From contig NZ_RXHQ01000020.1 of assembly GCF_004138105.1 (NCBI RefSeq), positions 1 to 48,078 on the forward strand: 48,078 nucleotides of DNA. The letters run 5' to 3'. Below the pieces are notes generated by a model. It saw only the letters and a program-made list of their open reading frames with translations. It was not told the origin of the DNA and searched no databases. Positions within the stretch are counted from its first letter, which is position 1, and every line of letters starts with the position of its first letter. This DNA comes from Xylanivirga thermophila (GTDB lineage: Bacteria; Bacillota; Clostridia; Caldicoprobacterales; Xylanivirgaceae). Below are positions 16,636 to 25,232 of the stretch, in pieces. A program made the position numbers and the translations under genes.

Positions 16636-17952
16636 ATGAGTGAATATTTTAAGGGAATTTCCAAGATAGAATATGAAGGACCAAATTCTGATAATCCACT
16701 TGCTTTTAAGTATTACAATCCCGATGAAATGGTAGGGAATAAGACCATGAGAGAACATCTGAAGTTTTCTGTGGCATATTGGCACACCTTTGTTGCAGAA
16801 GGTGTAGATCCTTTTGGCTCAGGTACTATGATAAGACCATGGAATGATATAAAGGATCCCATGGGCAAGGCAAAGGCTAGGATGGAGGCTGCTTTTGAGT
16901 TTTTTCAAAAACTTGGGGTAGATTACTTCTGCTTCCATGATAGGGATATTGCCCCTGAGGGAGAGACATTGGAGGAGACAAATAAAAATCTTGACGAGAT
17001 AGCACAATTCGCCAAGGGCTTTATGAAGGATACCGATATTAAGCTGCTTTGGGGTACTGCAAATATGTTCAATAACCCAAGGTTTGTTCATGGTGCGGCT
17101 ACATCCTGCAATGCCGATGTATTTGCCTATGCTGCCGCTCAGGTAAAGAAGGCACTTGAGGTAACCAATGATCTAGGCGGGAGCGGATATACATTTTGGG
17201 GTGGTCGTGAAGGATATGAGACCCTCTTAAACACCGATATGAAGTTGGAACTTGATAATTTTGCAAGATTTTTGCATATGGCAGTAGATTATGCAAAGGA
17301 GATAGGCTTTGAAGGTCAGTTTTATATAGAGCCAAAGCCAAAAGAGCCTACAAAACATCAATATGATTTTGATGCAGCTAATGTATTGGCATTTTTAAAA
17401 ACCTATGATCTTGATGAGCATTTTAAATTGAATATAGAAACAAACCATGCTACTTTGGCAGGTCATACAATGGAGCATGAACTAAGATATGCCAGAATAA
17501 ACAATATGCTAGGCAGTGTAGACGCCAACCAAGGGGACCTACATCTCGGCTGGGATACGGATCAATTCCCCACTGATATATATATGACCACCTTGGCTAT
17601 GTATGAAATACTAAAATCCGGTGGCTTTACCACAGGTGGTCTTAACTTTGATGCAAAGGTTAGAAGACCGTCATTTGAGCCAGCTGACCTATTCTATGCG
17701 CATATAGCAGGCATGGATGCATTTGCAAAGGGGCTAAAGATTGCATATAACATGATTGAAGACGGTAAATTCGATAAGTTTATAGAGGATAGGTATGGTA
17801 GCTATAGGGAAGGTATAGGGGCAGATATAGTATCTGGCAAGGTAGGGTTTAAAGAGCTTGAAAAGTATGCCCTGAATAATAATAGTATAACCAATACATC
17901 TGGTAGACAGGAAGTTTTAGAGGCTCTATTGAATCAATATATTGTAAAATAA
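16636..17952 (+). CDS. xylA: Xylose isomerase
   Basis: A 438-residue class II xylose isomerase that converts D-xylose to D-xylulose using two divalent metals. Catalytic H101 and D104 sit in [12 protein letters not shown]; the metal and substrate site includes E232 and K234 in [17 protein letters not shown]; further signatures are [23 protein letters not shown] and [18 protein letters not shown]. Numbering coincides with the E. coli enzyme (440 residues). It follows xylB by 12 bp with an AGGAGG ribosome site. Order xylB-xylA is the reverse of that in Bacillus and E. coli. Confidence 0.97.
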   Translation: MSEYFKGISKIEYEGPNSDNPLAFKYYNPDEMVGNKTMREHLKFSVAYWHTFVAEGVDPFGSGTMIRPWNDIKDPMGKAKARMEAAFEFFQKLGVDYFCFHDRDIAPEGETLEETNKNLDEIAQFAKGFMKDTDIKLLWGTANMFNNPRFVHGAATSCNADVFAYAAAQVKKALEVTNDLGGSGYTFWGGREGYETLLNTDMKLELDNFARFLHMAVDYAKEIGFEGQFYIEPKPKEPTKHQYDFDAANVLAFLKTYDLDEHFKLNIETNHATLAGHTMEHELRYARINNMLGSVDANQGDLHLGWDTDQFPTDIYMTTLAMYEILKSGGFTTGGLNFDAKVRRPSFEPADLFYAHIAGMDAFAKGLKIAYNMIEDGKFDKFIEDRYGSYREGIGADIVSGKVGFKELEKYALNNNSITNTSGRQEVLEALLNQYIVK

Positions 17953-17956
17953 ATAT

Positions 17957-17995
17957 AAATTAGGGGAACCTATATAGGTTCCCCTAAAATTTATC
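17957..17995 (+). terminator. Hairpin after xylA, probable terminator
   Basis: AGGGGAACC-TATATA-GGTTCCCCT is a perfect GC-rich stem, extended by flanking A/T pairs. The following tract (AAAATTTAT) is a poor T-run, so termination may be incomplete or act mainly by mRNA 3'-end protection. Confidence 0.6.
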
Positions 17996-18007
17996 TAAAA
18001 AATCTGC

Positions 18008-18036
18008 TTGACAAATAGAAACAATCATAATACAAT
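18008..18036 (+). promoter_or_regulatory. Promoter of the S-box metNIQ operon
   Basis: TTGACA and TACAAT are separated by 17 bp, placing the start point around 18043, just before the SAM riboswitch. Confidence 0.85.
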
Positions 18037-18063
18037 AAATACTAACATAAAAATGAATAGAAA

Positions 18064-18168
18064 AACTCTTATCGAGAGTGGCGGAGGGACTGGCCCAGTG
18101 AAGCCCGGCAACCTGTAAACACAAGGTGCTAAATCCAGCGGTATATGATACCGGGAGATGAGAAAGGG
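18064..18168 (+). ncRNA. SAM-I (S-box) riboswitch
   Basis: The conserved S-box core is present: CTTATCGAGAGTGGCGGAGGGA, the GGCCC...GAAGCCCGGCAACC block and the closing GGTGCTAAATCC...GAGATGAGA segment that pairs with the 5' end to form P1. It controls the methionine importer downstream: with S-adenosylmethionine bound, P1 forms and the following terminator stops transcription. The 328-bp gap between xylA and metN is filled by this element, its promoter and two terminator hairpins. Confidence 0.95.
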
Positions 18169-18174
18169 AAAATG

Positions 18175-18200
18175 CCTCTTTCTTGTGAAGAGGTTTTTTT
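18175..18200 (+). terminator. First S-box terminator
   Basis: CCTCTT pairs with AAGAGG across a 7-nt loop, followed by seven T. It lies directly after the SAM aptamer and is the expected expression platform. Confidence 0.85.
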
Positions 18201-18205
18201 AGTTT

Positions 18206-18237
18206 AAACCTCTATCATTTCAGAAGAGGTTTTTTTA
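18206..18237 (+). terminator. Second hairpin-plus-T-run terminator in the S-box leader
   Basis: AAACCTCT (18206-18213) pairs with AGAGGTTT (18225-18232), followed by a T-run. Its left arm can instead pair with AGAGGTTT at 18189-18196, the right arm of the first terminator plus its T-run, so the two terminators and the middle hairpin are alternatives. Confidence 0.75.
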
Positions 18238-18280
18238 TTAATAAACTGTATTTTAAGTGCAATTATAAAGGGGTATAGTG

Positions 18281-19285
18281 ATGATTACAATAAATAATTT
18301 ATCGAAATATTTTGAAACGGATACCAATAAGATATGGGCGGTAAAGAATGTAGATCTCCATGTAAATAGGGGGGAAATACTAGGGGTAATCGGTTTAAGT
18401 GGTGCTGGCAAATCTACTTTTATAAGATGCCTAAACAGGCTGGAGGAACCGACGGAAGGGCAGATTATTATTGACGGGGTAGATATGACATCCCTTTCAA
18501 AAAAGGAATTGAGGGCAAAGCGCAAAGAAATAGGTATGATATTTCAGCATTTCAACCTATTGTTACAGAAGACGGTAGCTGAAAATATAGCCTTGCCCCT
18601 TGAACTGTCTGGCATGGCCCGTAATAAGATTGACTCAAGGGTGGATGAACTTTTAAAATATGTTGAATTAACCGATAAAAAAAATGCCTACCCCTCTCAG
18701 TTAAGCGGAGGACAAAAGCAAAGGGTTGCTATTGCAAGGGCTTTGGCCAACAATCCAAAGGTATTATTAAGTGATGAAGCCACATCAGCATTGGATCCTA
18801 AGACTACGAAGTCTATTTTAGAGCTCCTTAACAAGATACGCCATGAATTTGGATTGACTATAGTGATGATTACACACCAGATGGAAGTGGTAAAGGACAT
18901 ATGTGATCGGGTGGCCATAATCGAAAATGGGGAGATAATAGAGATAAATACTGTTGAAGAAATATTTAGGCATCCCCAGTCCAAAACTGCTAAGGAATTT
19001 ATTAGTGACTTAAAGTTTAGCACTGAAGACGAATTTATAAAACCGGATGGTTGCAAAGGCAGGATAATCAGGCTTAATTATCTCGGTGAAAATGCGAAAA
19101 AGCCTATTATTTCTCAGATGGTTAAAAGATTTGATATAGATGTAAATATATTATCTGGAAATATCAATGAGATATTGACTACCAGTGCAGGACATTTGAT
19201 CCTTGAACTCATAGGAGAAGGTGCAGAAATAGAAACTGCAATAGAGTATCTAAAAGATCAAAATGTAGATGTGGAGGTGATGTAA
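18281..19285 (+). CDS. metN: Methionine ABC transporter ATP-binding protein
   Basis: A 334-residue ATPase. Walker A GLSGAGKST, Q-loop MIFQHFNLL, signature LSGGQKQR, Walker B VLLSDEATSALD and H-loop MITHQMEV are all present; the C-terminal ~80 residues form the NIL/ACT-like regulatory domain that senses methionine in MetN proteins. ATG 18281 is preferred to the in-frame GTG at 18278 (AAAGGGG 7 bp upstream). Located in the cytoplasm bound to MetI. Control by the S-box leader supports methionine as substrate. Confidence 0.96.
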   Translation: MITINNLSKYFETDTNKIWAVKNVDLHVNRGEILGVIGLSGAGKSTFIRCLNRLEEPTEGQIIIDGVDMTSLSKKELRAKRKEIGMIFQHFNLLLQKTVAENIALPLELSGMARNKIDSRVDELLKYVELTDKKNAYPSQLSGGQKQRVAIARALANNPKVLLSDEATSALDPKTTKSILELLNKIRHEFGLTIVMITHQMEVVKDICDRVAIIENGEIIEINTVEEIFRHPQSKTAKEFISDLKFSTEDEFIKPDGCKGRIIRLNYLGENAKKPIISQMVKRFDIDVNILSGNINEILTTSAGHLILELIGEGAEIETAIEYLKDQNVDVEVM

Positions 19286-19927
19286 ATGGCCGATTTGATC
19301 ATTTCTTCCCTGCTCGAAACCCTATATATGGTATTTTTCTCCACTATTTTTTCTCTGGTGATAGGATTTCCATTGGGAGTATTGTTGGTAATAACTGAGA
19401 AGGGCAATATATGGGAAAAACCTACTCTAAATAGGATATTAAGTGGAGTGATAAATGTACTCCGTTCATTCCCGTTTTTAATACTCATGATATTGCTTTT
19501 CCCATTATCTAAGGTTATTGTTGGCAAAACCATTGGTACTACAGCCACTATAATACCGTTAGCTATTGCGGCAGCGCCTTTTGTTGCAAGGGTTATAGAG
19601 AGCTCATTAAAAGAGGTGGACAGGGGAGTAATAGAATTAGGCCTGTCTATGGGGGCAACCATTCCTAAGATAATATTCAAAATACTTATACCGGAGGCAA
19701 TGCCTTCTTTGATTATGGGTATAACTCTGACCATAATAAATCTTATCGGATATTCCGCCATGGCCGGTGCCATTGGAGGCGGTGGACTAGGAGATCTAGC
19801 CATTAGATATGGTTTATATAGATTTGAGAAGGATATAATGATAGTTTCAGTGATTGTAATAATATTATTGGTTCAAGGTATACAGTATTTAGGCACCATG
19901 CTGGCAAACAGAGTTAATAAAAAATAG
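19286..19927 (+). CDS. metI: Methionine ABC transporter permease
   Basis: A 213-residue membrane permease with five hydrophobic segments and the EAA-type loop (ELGLSMGATIPKIIFKILIPEAMP), followed by the GYSAMAGAIGGGGLGDLAIRYG motif characteristic of MetI. Length matches the family. It begins at the base after the metN stop codon, so translation is coupled; a GGAGGTGATG sequence at the end of metN supplies the ribosome site. Confidence 0.96.
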   Translation: MADLIISSLLETLYMVFFSTIFSLVIGFPLGVLLVITEKGNIWEKPTLNRILSGVINVLRSFPFLILMILLFPLSKVIVGKTIGTTATIIPLAIAAAPFVARVIESSLKEVDRGVIELGLSMGATIPKIIFKILIPEAMPSLIMGITLTIINLIGYSAMAGAIGGGGLGDLAIRYGLYRFEKDIMIVSVIVIILLVQGIQYLGTMLANRVNKK

Positions 19928-19950
19928 AAGTGGTTTGAGGAGGAATAAAT

Positions 19951-20751
19951 ATGAAAAAATTTATAACTAGTATATTGGTTTTAGTAATTTCCATTTCCTT
20001 GTTTGTAGGATGCAGTGAAAAAGGAAAAGATGACAATCTTATTAGAATAGGTGTATCACCTGAACCCCATGGGAAAATGGTAGAGCTCGTCAAAGAAGAT
20101 TTGGAAAAGGAAGGTATAAAGCTGAAGATAATTGAATTTACAGACTATATAAAGCCAAATCTTGCCTTGGCTGAAGGGGAATTAGATGCAAACTTCTTTC
20201 AGCATGAACCATATATGAATGAGTTTAAGGAAAAGAAAAAGATAGATATAGTATCCATCGGTGGAGTTCATATTGAGCCAATGGGACTCTATTCTTCAAA
20301 GATTGATTCCATAGATGAATTAGAGGAAAATGCTGAAATTGCTATACCAAATGACCCCACAAATGGTGGAAGGGCCCTTTTGCTCCTTGAAAAATTCGGA
20401 CTTATAAAGCTTAAGGAAGGTGTAGGAGTTTTGGCAACTGAAAATGATATTGAGGAAAATCCTAAAAATTTAAAGATTACACCATTAGAGGCTGCCCAAC
20501 TGCCAAGGATATTAAAGGATGTAGATGGGGCGGTTATAAATGGCAACTTTGCTCTACAAGCTGGATTAATACCTACTAAGGATGCTGTTATACTTGAGGA
20601 AAAGGATTCTCCATATGCCAATATAATAGCAGTAAGGACCGAAGAGAAGGATGAAGAAAAGTTTGTTAAACTGATGGAAGCCCTAAGAAGCGAAAAAATC
20701 AAGAAATATATAGAGGAAAACTATAATGAAGGGGTTATACCGGCATTTTAA
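19951..20751 (+). CDS. metQ: Methionine-binding lipoprotein
   Basis: A 266-residue NlpA/MetQ-family lipoprotein. The signal peptide ends in LFVGC with lipidated C21; the mature domain contains the family blocks RIGVSPEPHGKM, ELDANFFQHEPYM, IEPMGLYSSKI and PNDPTNGGRALLLLE. It delivers methionine to MetNI at the outer face of the membrane. Last gene of the operon, with GGAGGAA upstream and a terminator downstream. Confidence 0.96.
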   Translation: MKKFITSILVLVISISLFVGCSEKGKDDNLIRIGVSPEPHGKMVELVKEDLEKEGIKLKIIEFTDYIKPNLALAEGELDANFFQHEPYMNEFKEKKKIDIVSIGGVHIEPMGLYSSKIDSIDELEENAEIAIPNDPTNGGRALLLLEKFGLIKLKEGVGVLATENDIEENPKNLKITPLEAAQLPRILKDVDGAVINGNFALQAGLIPTKDAVILEEKDSPYANIIAVRTEEKDEEKFVKLMEALRSEKIKKYIEENYNEGVIPAF

Positions 20752-20784
20752 TCCTCAGTTAAAATCATATAATGGGTGAATTTG

Positions 20785-20820
20785 ACAGAGTCTAATATAA
20801 ATATTAGACTCTGTTTTACT
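20785..20820 (+). terminator. Intrinsic terminator of metNIQ
   Basis: ACAGAGTCTAAT pairs with ATTAGACTCTGT around ATAAATAT-type loop bases, followed by TTTTACTTT. A strong 12-bp stem. Confidence 0.88.
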
Positions 20821-20871
20821 TTAATTTGTAAATTGAATTATAAATTGATGCTATCGGCATTAGCAAAATGA

Positions 20872-20900
20872 TTGCTTAAACAGTAAAATTACGATATAAT
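20872..20900 (+). promoter_or_regulatory. Promoter of darA-yaaR-holB-ricT
   Basis: TTGCTT and a perfect TATAAT are separated by 17 bp, about 50 bp upstream of darA. This promoter gives darA its own transcript now that it is separated from tmk. Confidence 0.7.
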
Positions 20901-20951
20901 ATTAATATAAATACTAAATTGTGGGAATCAAGAATTAAGAGGAGGGGTATT

Positions 20952-21281
20952 ATGAAGCTTGTCATTGCGGTGGTACAGGATGAAGATGCTCATAAGCTCA
21001 TATCTACGCTTATGGGGGAAGGATATGGTGTTACCAAATTGGCAACTACAGGGGGCTTTTTGAAGGCAGGGAATACCACACTGCTCATAGGTATAGACAA
21101 TGATAAGATGGATGAGGTCATTTCTATAATAGAGAAGATATGCAAGAGCAGGAAACAGGTTGCAACTTCCCCATCACCTATTGCAGGTACGGCGGGAGTA
21201 TATGTGCCCTATCCCGTAGAGGTTACAATAGGCGGTGCTACGGTATTTGTAGTTGATGTGGAGAAGTTCGTTAAACTATGA
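20952..21281 (+). CDS. darA: Cyclic di-AMP receptor, PII-like
   Basis: A 109-residue member of the YaaQ/DarA (PstA) family, a trimeric PII-like protein that binds cyclic di-AMP. The N-terminus MKLVIAVVQDEDAHKLISTL and the GYGVTKLATTGGFLKAGNTTLLIG block with the B-loop/T-loop arrangement match the family closely. The reading frame is open further upstream (to 20919), but the ATG at 20952 has GGAGGGG 5-10 bp before it and gives the family length. Overlaps yaaR by 4 bp (ATGA). Confidence 0.95.
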   Translation: MKLVIAVVQDEDAHKLISTLMGEGYGVTKLATTGGFLKAGNTTLLIGIDNDKMDEVISIIEKICKSRKQVATSPSPIAGTAGVYVPYPVEVTIGGATVFVVDVEKFVKL

Positions 21282-21733
21282 AAATAGACGGTATAAACTA
21301 TAGGAGAGAAAATTTCTCCCAGATACAGGATCGTGCATTAGCTATGTCGGCTGGCAGCAATAGTGCTATTTCCTTTGAAGATGCCCTCCATGGCAGCCAC
21401 TACAAGGTGGTAAGTGAGCAGCTTGCTGAAATTATAGCGGATATAGATGAACAAGGTAGACGCTTGTCAAAAAATAGACGGCTAGAGGATCTTGTGCATT
21501 ATAAAAGGGCGGTGGCAAGGTTTCTGGATACTGCTATGGAGAATATGTTTGAGCTGAAGAGGGATACCAGCTTTGATAGATGGGGCGGGCACAATATACA
21601 CACCATAGCAAAGCTGGTAGATGAAAAGCTTGGGGAACTTACAAGGCAGATATTAGACAAGGAGCAAGATAGAATAGATATTGTAAGTATTATTGATGAT
21701 ATTAGAGGACTTTTAATGGATGTTTTTACGTGA
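21278..21733 (+). CDS. yaaR: YaaR family protein (DUF327)
   Basis: A 151-residue, mostly helical cytoplasmic protein of the YaaR/DUF327 family, recognised by the SFEDAL N-terminal segment, the DLVHYKRAVARFL helix and above all by position between darA and holB. The family function is not established. It starts inside the darA stop codon (ATGA), so translation is coupled. Confidence 0.88.
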   Translation: MKIDGINYRRENFSQIQDRALAMSAGSNSAISFEDALHGSHYKVVSEQLAEIIADIDEQGRRLSKNRRLEDLVHYKRAVARFLDTAMENMFELKRDTSFDRWGGHNIHTIAKLVDEKLGELTRQILDKEQDRIDIVSIIDDIRGLLMDVFT

Positions 21734-21772
21734 TAGAATATGTGTAAGTTTTTCTTGGAGGTACAAAACAAT

Positions 21773-22771
21773 ATGAATTCATTTAAGATACATGGGCAAT
21801 CCGTGTTGGTTGATAAGCTATCGGGAATAGTATCCAGCGGGAGGATTGCCCATGCATATTTATTTACAGGACCTGAAGGTATAGGTAAAAGGACTATAGC
21901 CGATTGGTTTGCCCAGACGATTCTATGCACAGGCCAAACAGACAAGCCTTGCGGGGTATGTCATTCATGTATACAGTACCAGTCGGGAAACCATCCTGAT
22001 GTAGTATATGTAGAGCCGGAAGGCAATAAGATAAAAGTAGATTCTATACGGGATAATGTGATAACTGCCGCCCATGTGAAGCCCTATCAAAGCAGATATA
22101 AGATATTTATGATAGATGATGCCCACACTATGAATGTTAATGCCCAGAATGCCCTTTTGAAAACATTAGAAGAACCCCCGGACTTTGTTATTATAATGAT
22201 GATGTCGGATAATGATAACAGTATGCTTCAAACGGTGCTGTCAAGGTGCCAGAGGATTCCTATCCCGCCTTTATCTGATAGTGAGATATGCCAGATAATA
22301 AAGGAAAATGTTGAAATATCAGAGGAAGACGCCTTTGTATATGCCAAATTATCAGAAGGGATACCGGGGAGGGGTATTAAATTAGCCGGATCTTCTGATT
22401 TTCGTAATCTTCGGAATGGGGTACTTGATATTATGGTAAAGATGTTTAATATACCTATGTGGGAAGTCTTTGAGCATACCAGTTTCTTTATAGAGAACAA
22501 GGAAGATATGGGAACTATTTTGGATATATTATTGCTTTGGCTAAGGGATATAATGGTATATAAAGAGACTGGCGATGATAGACTCATTCTAAATATGGAT
22601 AAAATATCTTCCATAAGGCAGGAGGCAAAACTCTTTACAATAAACGGTATACAATGTATGATAGAAGAAGTGGAAAAAACTAAAAAAATGTTAGATAGTA
22701 ATACAAACTATCAACTTACAATAGAAAACCTACTTATGGCTTTTAGAAGGGAGAAGGGGCAATATGCTTAA
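21773..22771 (+). CDS. holB: DNA polymerase III delta' subunit
   Basis: A 332-residue clamp-loader subunit. Walker A-like loop GPEGIGKRTIA, the zinc-type cysteines in CTGQTDKPCGVCHSC, DDAHTMNVNAQNALLKTLEEPP and the SRC box (LSRCQRIP) are all present. The frame is open to 21740, but the ATG at 21773 has TTGGAGGT ten bases upstream and begins directly before the conserved region. Its place between yaaR and ricT matches Bacillus. Confidence 0.95.
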   Translation: MNSFKIHGQSVLVDKLSGIVSSGRIAHAYLFTGPEGIGKRTIADWFAQTILCTGQTDKPCGVCHSCIQYQSGNHPDVVYVEPEGNKIKVDSIRDNVITAAHVKPYQSRYKIFMIDDAHTMNVNAQNALLKTLEEPPDFVIIMMMSDNDNSMLQTVLSRCQRIPIPPLSDSEICQIIKENVEISEEDAFVYAKLSEGIPGRGIKLAGSSDFRNLRNGVLDIMVKMFNIPMWEVFEHTSFFIENKEDMGTILDILLLWLRDIMVYKETGDDRLILNMDKISSIRQEAKLFTINGIQCMIEEVEKTKKMLDSNTNYQLTIENLLMAFRREKGQYA

Positions 22772-23660
22772 GCAGCTAGTTGCAGGCGTACGTTTTAAAA
22801 AAGCAGGAAAAATCTATTATTTTGCTCCCAATGATATAGAACTTTGTGCAGGCGACCATGTAATAGTGGAGACTGCAAGGGGTATAGAATATGGTGAGGT
22901 AGTGGTAGCGCCTAAATATGTTTCTGAAGATGATATAGTATCTCCACTAAAAAATGTTATTCGTAAAGCTACTCAAGAGGACGAAGATAAGGTTCAGGAC
23001 AATTTAAATAAGGCAAAAGATGCCTTTGATATATGTATAAAGAAGATAGAAGAGCATGATTTGCCAATGAAACTTATAGATGTGGAATATACATTTGACA
23101 ATAATAAGATAATATTCTATTTCACTGCAGAGGGCAGGGTGGATTTTAGAGAGCTAGTAAGGGATTTAGCATCCATATTCCGCACCAGGATAGAGCTTAG
23201 ACAGATAGGCGTAAGGGATGAGGCCAAGATGGTAGGCGGTCTTGGAATATGCGGTCATAATATGTGTTGCTGTGCATTCTTGGGAGAATTTGATCCCGTA
23301 TCTATAAAGATGGCAAAGGAACAGGGTCTTTCCCTTAATCCCGCCAAGATTTCCGGTGTATGTGGAAGACTTATGTGCTGCTTGAGATATGAGCAATGTA
23401 CCTATGAAAAGGCTAGGAGAAAAATGCCCCGCGTGAATGCAGGGGTCATTACAAGCTATGGTCATGGGACTGTAGTAGAAACCAATGTACTACTTGAGAC
23501 TGCCAAGGTAAAAGTCCTCTTAGAGGATGGTACCTATGAAGTATTGGAATTTAAAGTAGATGATATAGAAGTACTGAAAAACCAGGCTGCTTCTGAGGAT
23601 ATAGATATTGAAATCGACGAGGAATTAGATGAAGAAATAAAATCTTTATTAGATGATTGA
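22764..23660 (+). CDS. ricT: PSP1-domain protein RicT (YaaT)
   Basis: A 298-residue PSP1-family protein. The conserved cysteine-rich core CGHNMCCCAFLGEF and CGRLMCCLRYEQC (about residues 158-215) is typical of YaaT, which in Bacillus joins RicA and RicF in an iron-sulfur-containing complex that assists RNase Y. The acidic C-terminal tail is unassigned. It overlaps holB by 8 bp and has GGGAGAAGGGG as ribosome site. A ferredoxin promoter overlaps its stop codon. Confidence 0.93.
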   Translation: MLKQLVAGVRFKKAGKIYYFAPNDIELCAGDHVIVETARGIEYGEVVVAPKYVSEDDIVSPLKNVIRKATQEDEDKVQDNLNKAKDAFDICIKKIEEHDLPMKLIDVEYTFDNNKIIFYFTAEGRVDFRELVRDLASIFRTRIELRQIGVRDEAKMVGGLGICGHNMCCCAFLGEFDPVSIKMAKEQGLSLNPAKISGVCGRLMCCLRYEQCTYEKARRKMPRVNAGVITSYGHGTVVETNVLLETAKVKVLLEDGTYEVLEFKVDDIEVLKNQAASEDIDIEIDEELDEEIKSLLDD

Positions 23661-23685
23661 AACATTGTATAAACAATGATAAAAT
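23657..23685 (+). promoter_or_regulatory. Promoter of the ferredoxin gene
   Basis: TTGAAA and TAAAAT are 17 bp apart; the -35 overlaps the ricT stop codon. A short inverted repeat CATTGT-ATAA-ACAATG (23663-23678) fills the spacer. Confidence 0.6.
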
Positions 23686-23729
23686 GATGTCGATGTTTTG
23701 GGGATCCAATGTAAGGAGGTGAGGTCTAA

Positions 23730-23903
23730 ATGGCTCACAAGATTAGCGAGGAATGTATTGCTTGCGGAGCATGTCAGGCAGAATGCCCTGTAGATGCAAT
23801 CTCTGAAGGTGATGGTATTTATGTAATAGATGCTGACACTTGCATTGATTGTGGTGCTTGTGCAGATGTTTGTCCGGTAGGTGCTCCACAGCCCGAAGAA
23901 TAA
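23730..23903 (+). CDS. 2[4Fe-4S] ferredoxin
   Basis: A 57-residue clostridial-type ferredoxin. Two cluster motifs are visible: CIACGACQAECP and CIDCGACADVCP, each with the C-x2-C-x2-C-x3-C-P pattern, arranged with the usual internal symmetry. It carries low-potential electrons in the cytoplasm, consistent with an anaerobe. AAGGAGGTGAGG is an ideal ribosome site 8-10 bp upstream, and a terminator follows, so it is a one-gene unit. Confidence 0.97.
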   Translation: MAHKISEECIACGACQAECPVDAISEGDGIYVIDADTCIDCGACADVCPVGAPQPEE

Positions 23904-23906
23904 TAA

Positions 23907-23947
23907 AAAGGGACCTGATCGTTTATATGCGATTGGGTTCTTTTTTT
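23907..23947 (+). terminator. Intrinsic terminator after ferredoxin
   Basis: AGGGACCTGATCG pairs, with several G-U pairs, with CGATTGGGTTCT, followed by eight T. It separates the ferredoxin from the glycan operon. Confidence 0.82.
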
Positions 23948-24013
23948 GTTATAGCGTCACATTTCAAGGTAAAGGTTACAAATATTAAGATACTAGGTCC
24001 GCAAGGAGTATGG

Positions 24014-24019
24014 TATAAT
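24014..24019 (+). promoter_or_regulatory. -10 box candidate for the glycan operon
   Basis: A perfect TATAAT lies 63 bp upstream of the first glycosyltransferase. No good -35 is present at the correct distance (TACTAG at 23991). A 12-bp palindrome CTATTATAATAG follows at 24040-24051. No other gene occupies 23948-24081. Confidence 0.4.
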
Positions 24020-24081
24020 ATACGGGGTAAAAAAACAGGCTATTATAATAGTCAATATATAAGGATATAAAGGTGTATATT

Positions 24082-25230
24082 ATGAGAATTGCTATAGAGA
24101 TACAGCCCATTTTAGAAAAACATATGACTGGAGTAGGCTTTTATACCTACGAGATGGTGAAAAGGTTAAGGGATTTAAAAGCTTTAGAAGATGAGTACTA
24201 TCTTTTGGGTATGGATTTTTTTAATAATGCCAATAGATTGGATCCATATCTTGATAAAAAGGTAGAGCTTAGGACAAATGGCATGATGCACTATGGCATA
24301 TACAGACGTATATGGCATCTAATGCCATTTTTAGATTATGGCAAATTTTTTGGTACTGAGGCCGATATATTTCATTTTTTTAATTTTGTATCCCCACCCT
24401 ATGTAAAGGGTAAGACCATAGTTACGGTATATGATATGGTATATAAGATGTTTCCCGATACTATGGAAAAGGCCAATTATAAAAAGCTAGATAGGAATCT
24501 TAAAAGCTCATGCGATAGGGCAGATGCCATACTTACCATATCAGAGAACAGCAAAAGGGAGATAGTAAGGTTTTTAAACGTACCGGAGGAAAAGGTATTT
24601 ATCATAAATCCTGCTGTTGACCATTATATATATAGACCCATAGATGATATGGATGAAGTTGGGCGGGTAATAGATAAATACAATCTGCCGGATAAATATT
24701 TTCTATACCTTGGGACATTGGAGCCTAGGAAAAACATAAAATCCATAATAGAGGCATTTAAGATACTGAAGGACAGGCATAATTCAGATTATGGACTTGT
24801 CCTAGCAGGAAAAAAGGGATGGATGTACGATAGCATATTTGAGATGGTAAAGAGGCTGGAGCTTGAGGATAGTGTATTTTTTCCAGGATATATAGATGAT
24901 AGTGATAAGCCATATTTATATGCTGGTGCAAGGGCATTTTTATTCCCTTCATTATATGAAGGCTTTGGCATGCCACCCCTTGAGGCAATGGCATGTGGTA
25001 CCCCTGTTATTGTATCGAATACATCGTCTCTGCCAGAGGTAGTTGGGGACGCAGGGATCATGATACCCCCCAACGATATTGAAAAAATGAGTGATAGCAT
25101 GTATAATATTGCACAAGATTATGAAAATTATAGCGATTTAAGGCAAAAGGGACTAAGGCAGGCTGATATGTTTAGCTGGGACAAGTCTGTAAAAGAGCTT
25201 TTATCCCTCTATAGCCTCATGGGGAGATAG
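24082..25230 (+). CDS. GT4 glycosyltransferase
   Basis: A 382-residue GT-B fold glycosyltransferase of family GT4. The N-terminal acceptor domain has a [10 protein letters not shown] segment; the C-terminal donor domain has [11 protein letters not shown], the LVLAGKKGW strand and the E-x7-E motif [20 protein letters not shown] 24082 is preferred over an upstream GTG (24073) because AAAGGTG lies at correct spacing. It is the first gene of the glycan operon and closely resembles the next gene, suggesting an ancient tandem duplication. Such enzymes use nucleotide sugars (GDP-mannose or GDP-rhamnose would fit the locus); specificity is not readable. Confidence 0.93.
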   Translation: MRIAIEIQPILEKHMTGVGFYTYEMVKRLRDLKALEDEYYLLGMDFFNNANRLDPYLDKKVELRTNGMMHYGIYRRIWHLMPFLDYGKFFGTEADIFHFFNFVSPPYVKGKTIVTVYDMVYKMFPDTMEKANYKKLDRNLKSSCDRADAILTISENSKREIVRFLNVPEEKVFIINPAVDHYIYRPIDDMDEVGRVIDKYNLPDKYFLYLGTLEPRKNIKSIIEAFKILKDRHNSDYGLVLAGKKGWMYDSIFEMVKRLELEDSVFFPGYIDDSDKPYLYAGARAFLFPSLYEGFGMPPLEAMACGTPVIVSNTSSLPEVVGDAGIMIPPNDIEKMSDSMYNIAQDYENYSDLRQKGLRQADMFSWDKSVKELLSLYSLMGR

Positions 25231-25232
25231 AT

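Noticed and set aside
24040-24051. CTATTATAATAG palindrome before the first glycosyltransferase as an operator
   Set aside because: All-A/T palindromes of this size are expected by chance in such AT-rich DNA, and no regulator gene is adjacent.
23849-24070. A 73-codon frame overlapping the ferredoxin end and its terminator
   Set aside because: It runs out of frame through the cysteine motifs of the ferredoxin and through the terminator, and has no ribosome site or recognisable protein features.
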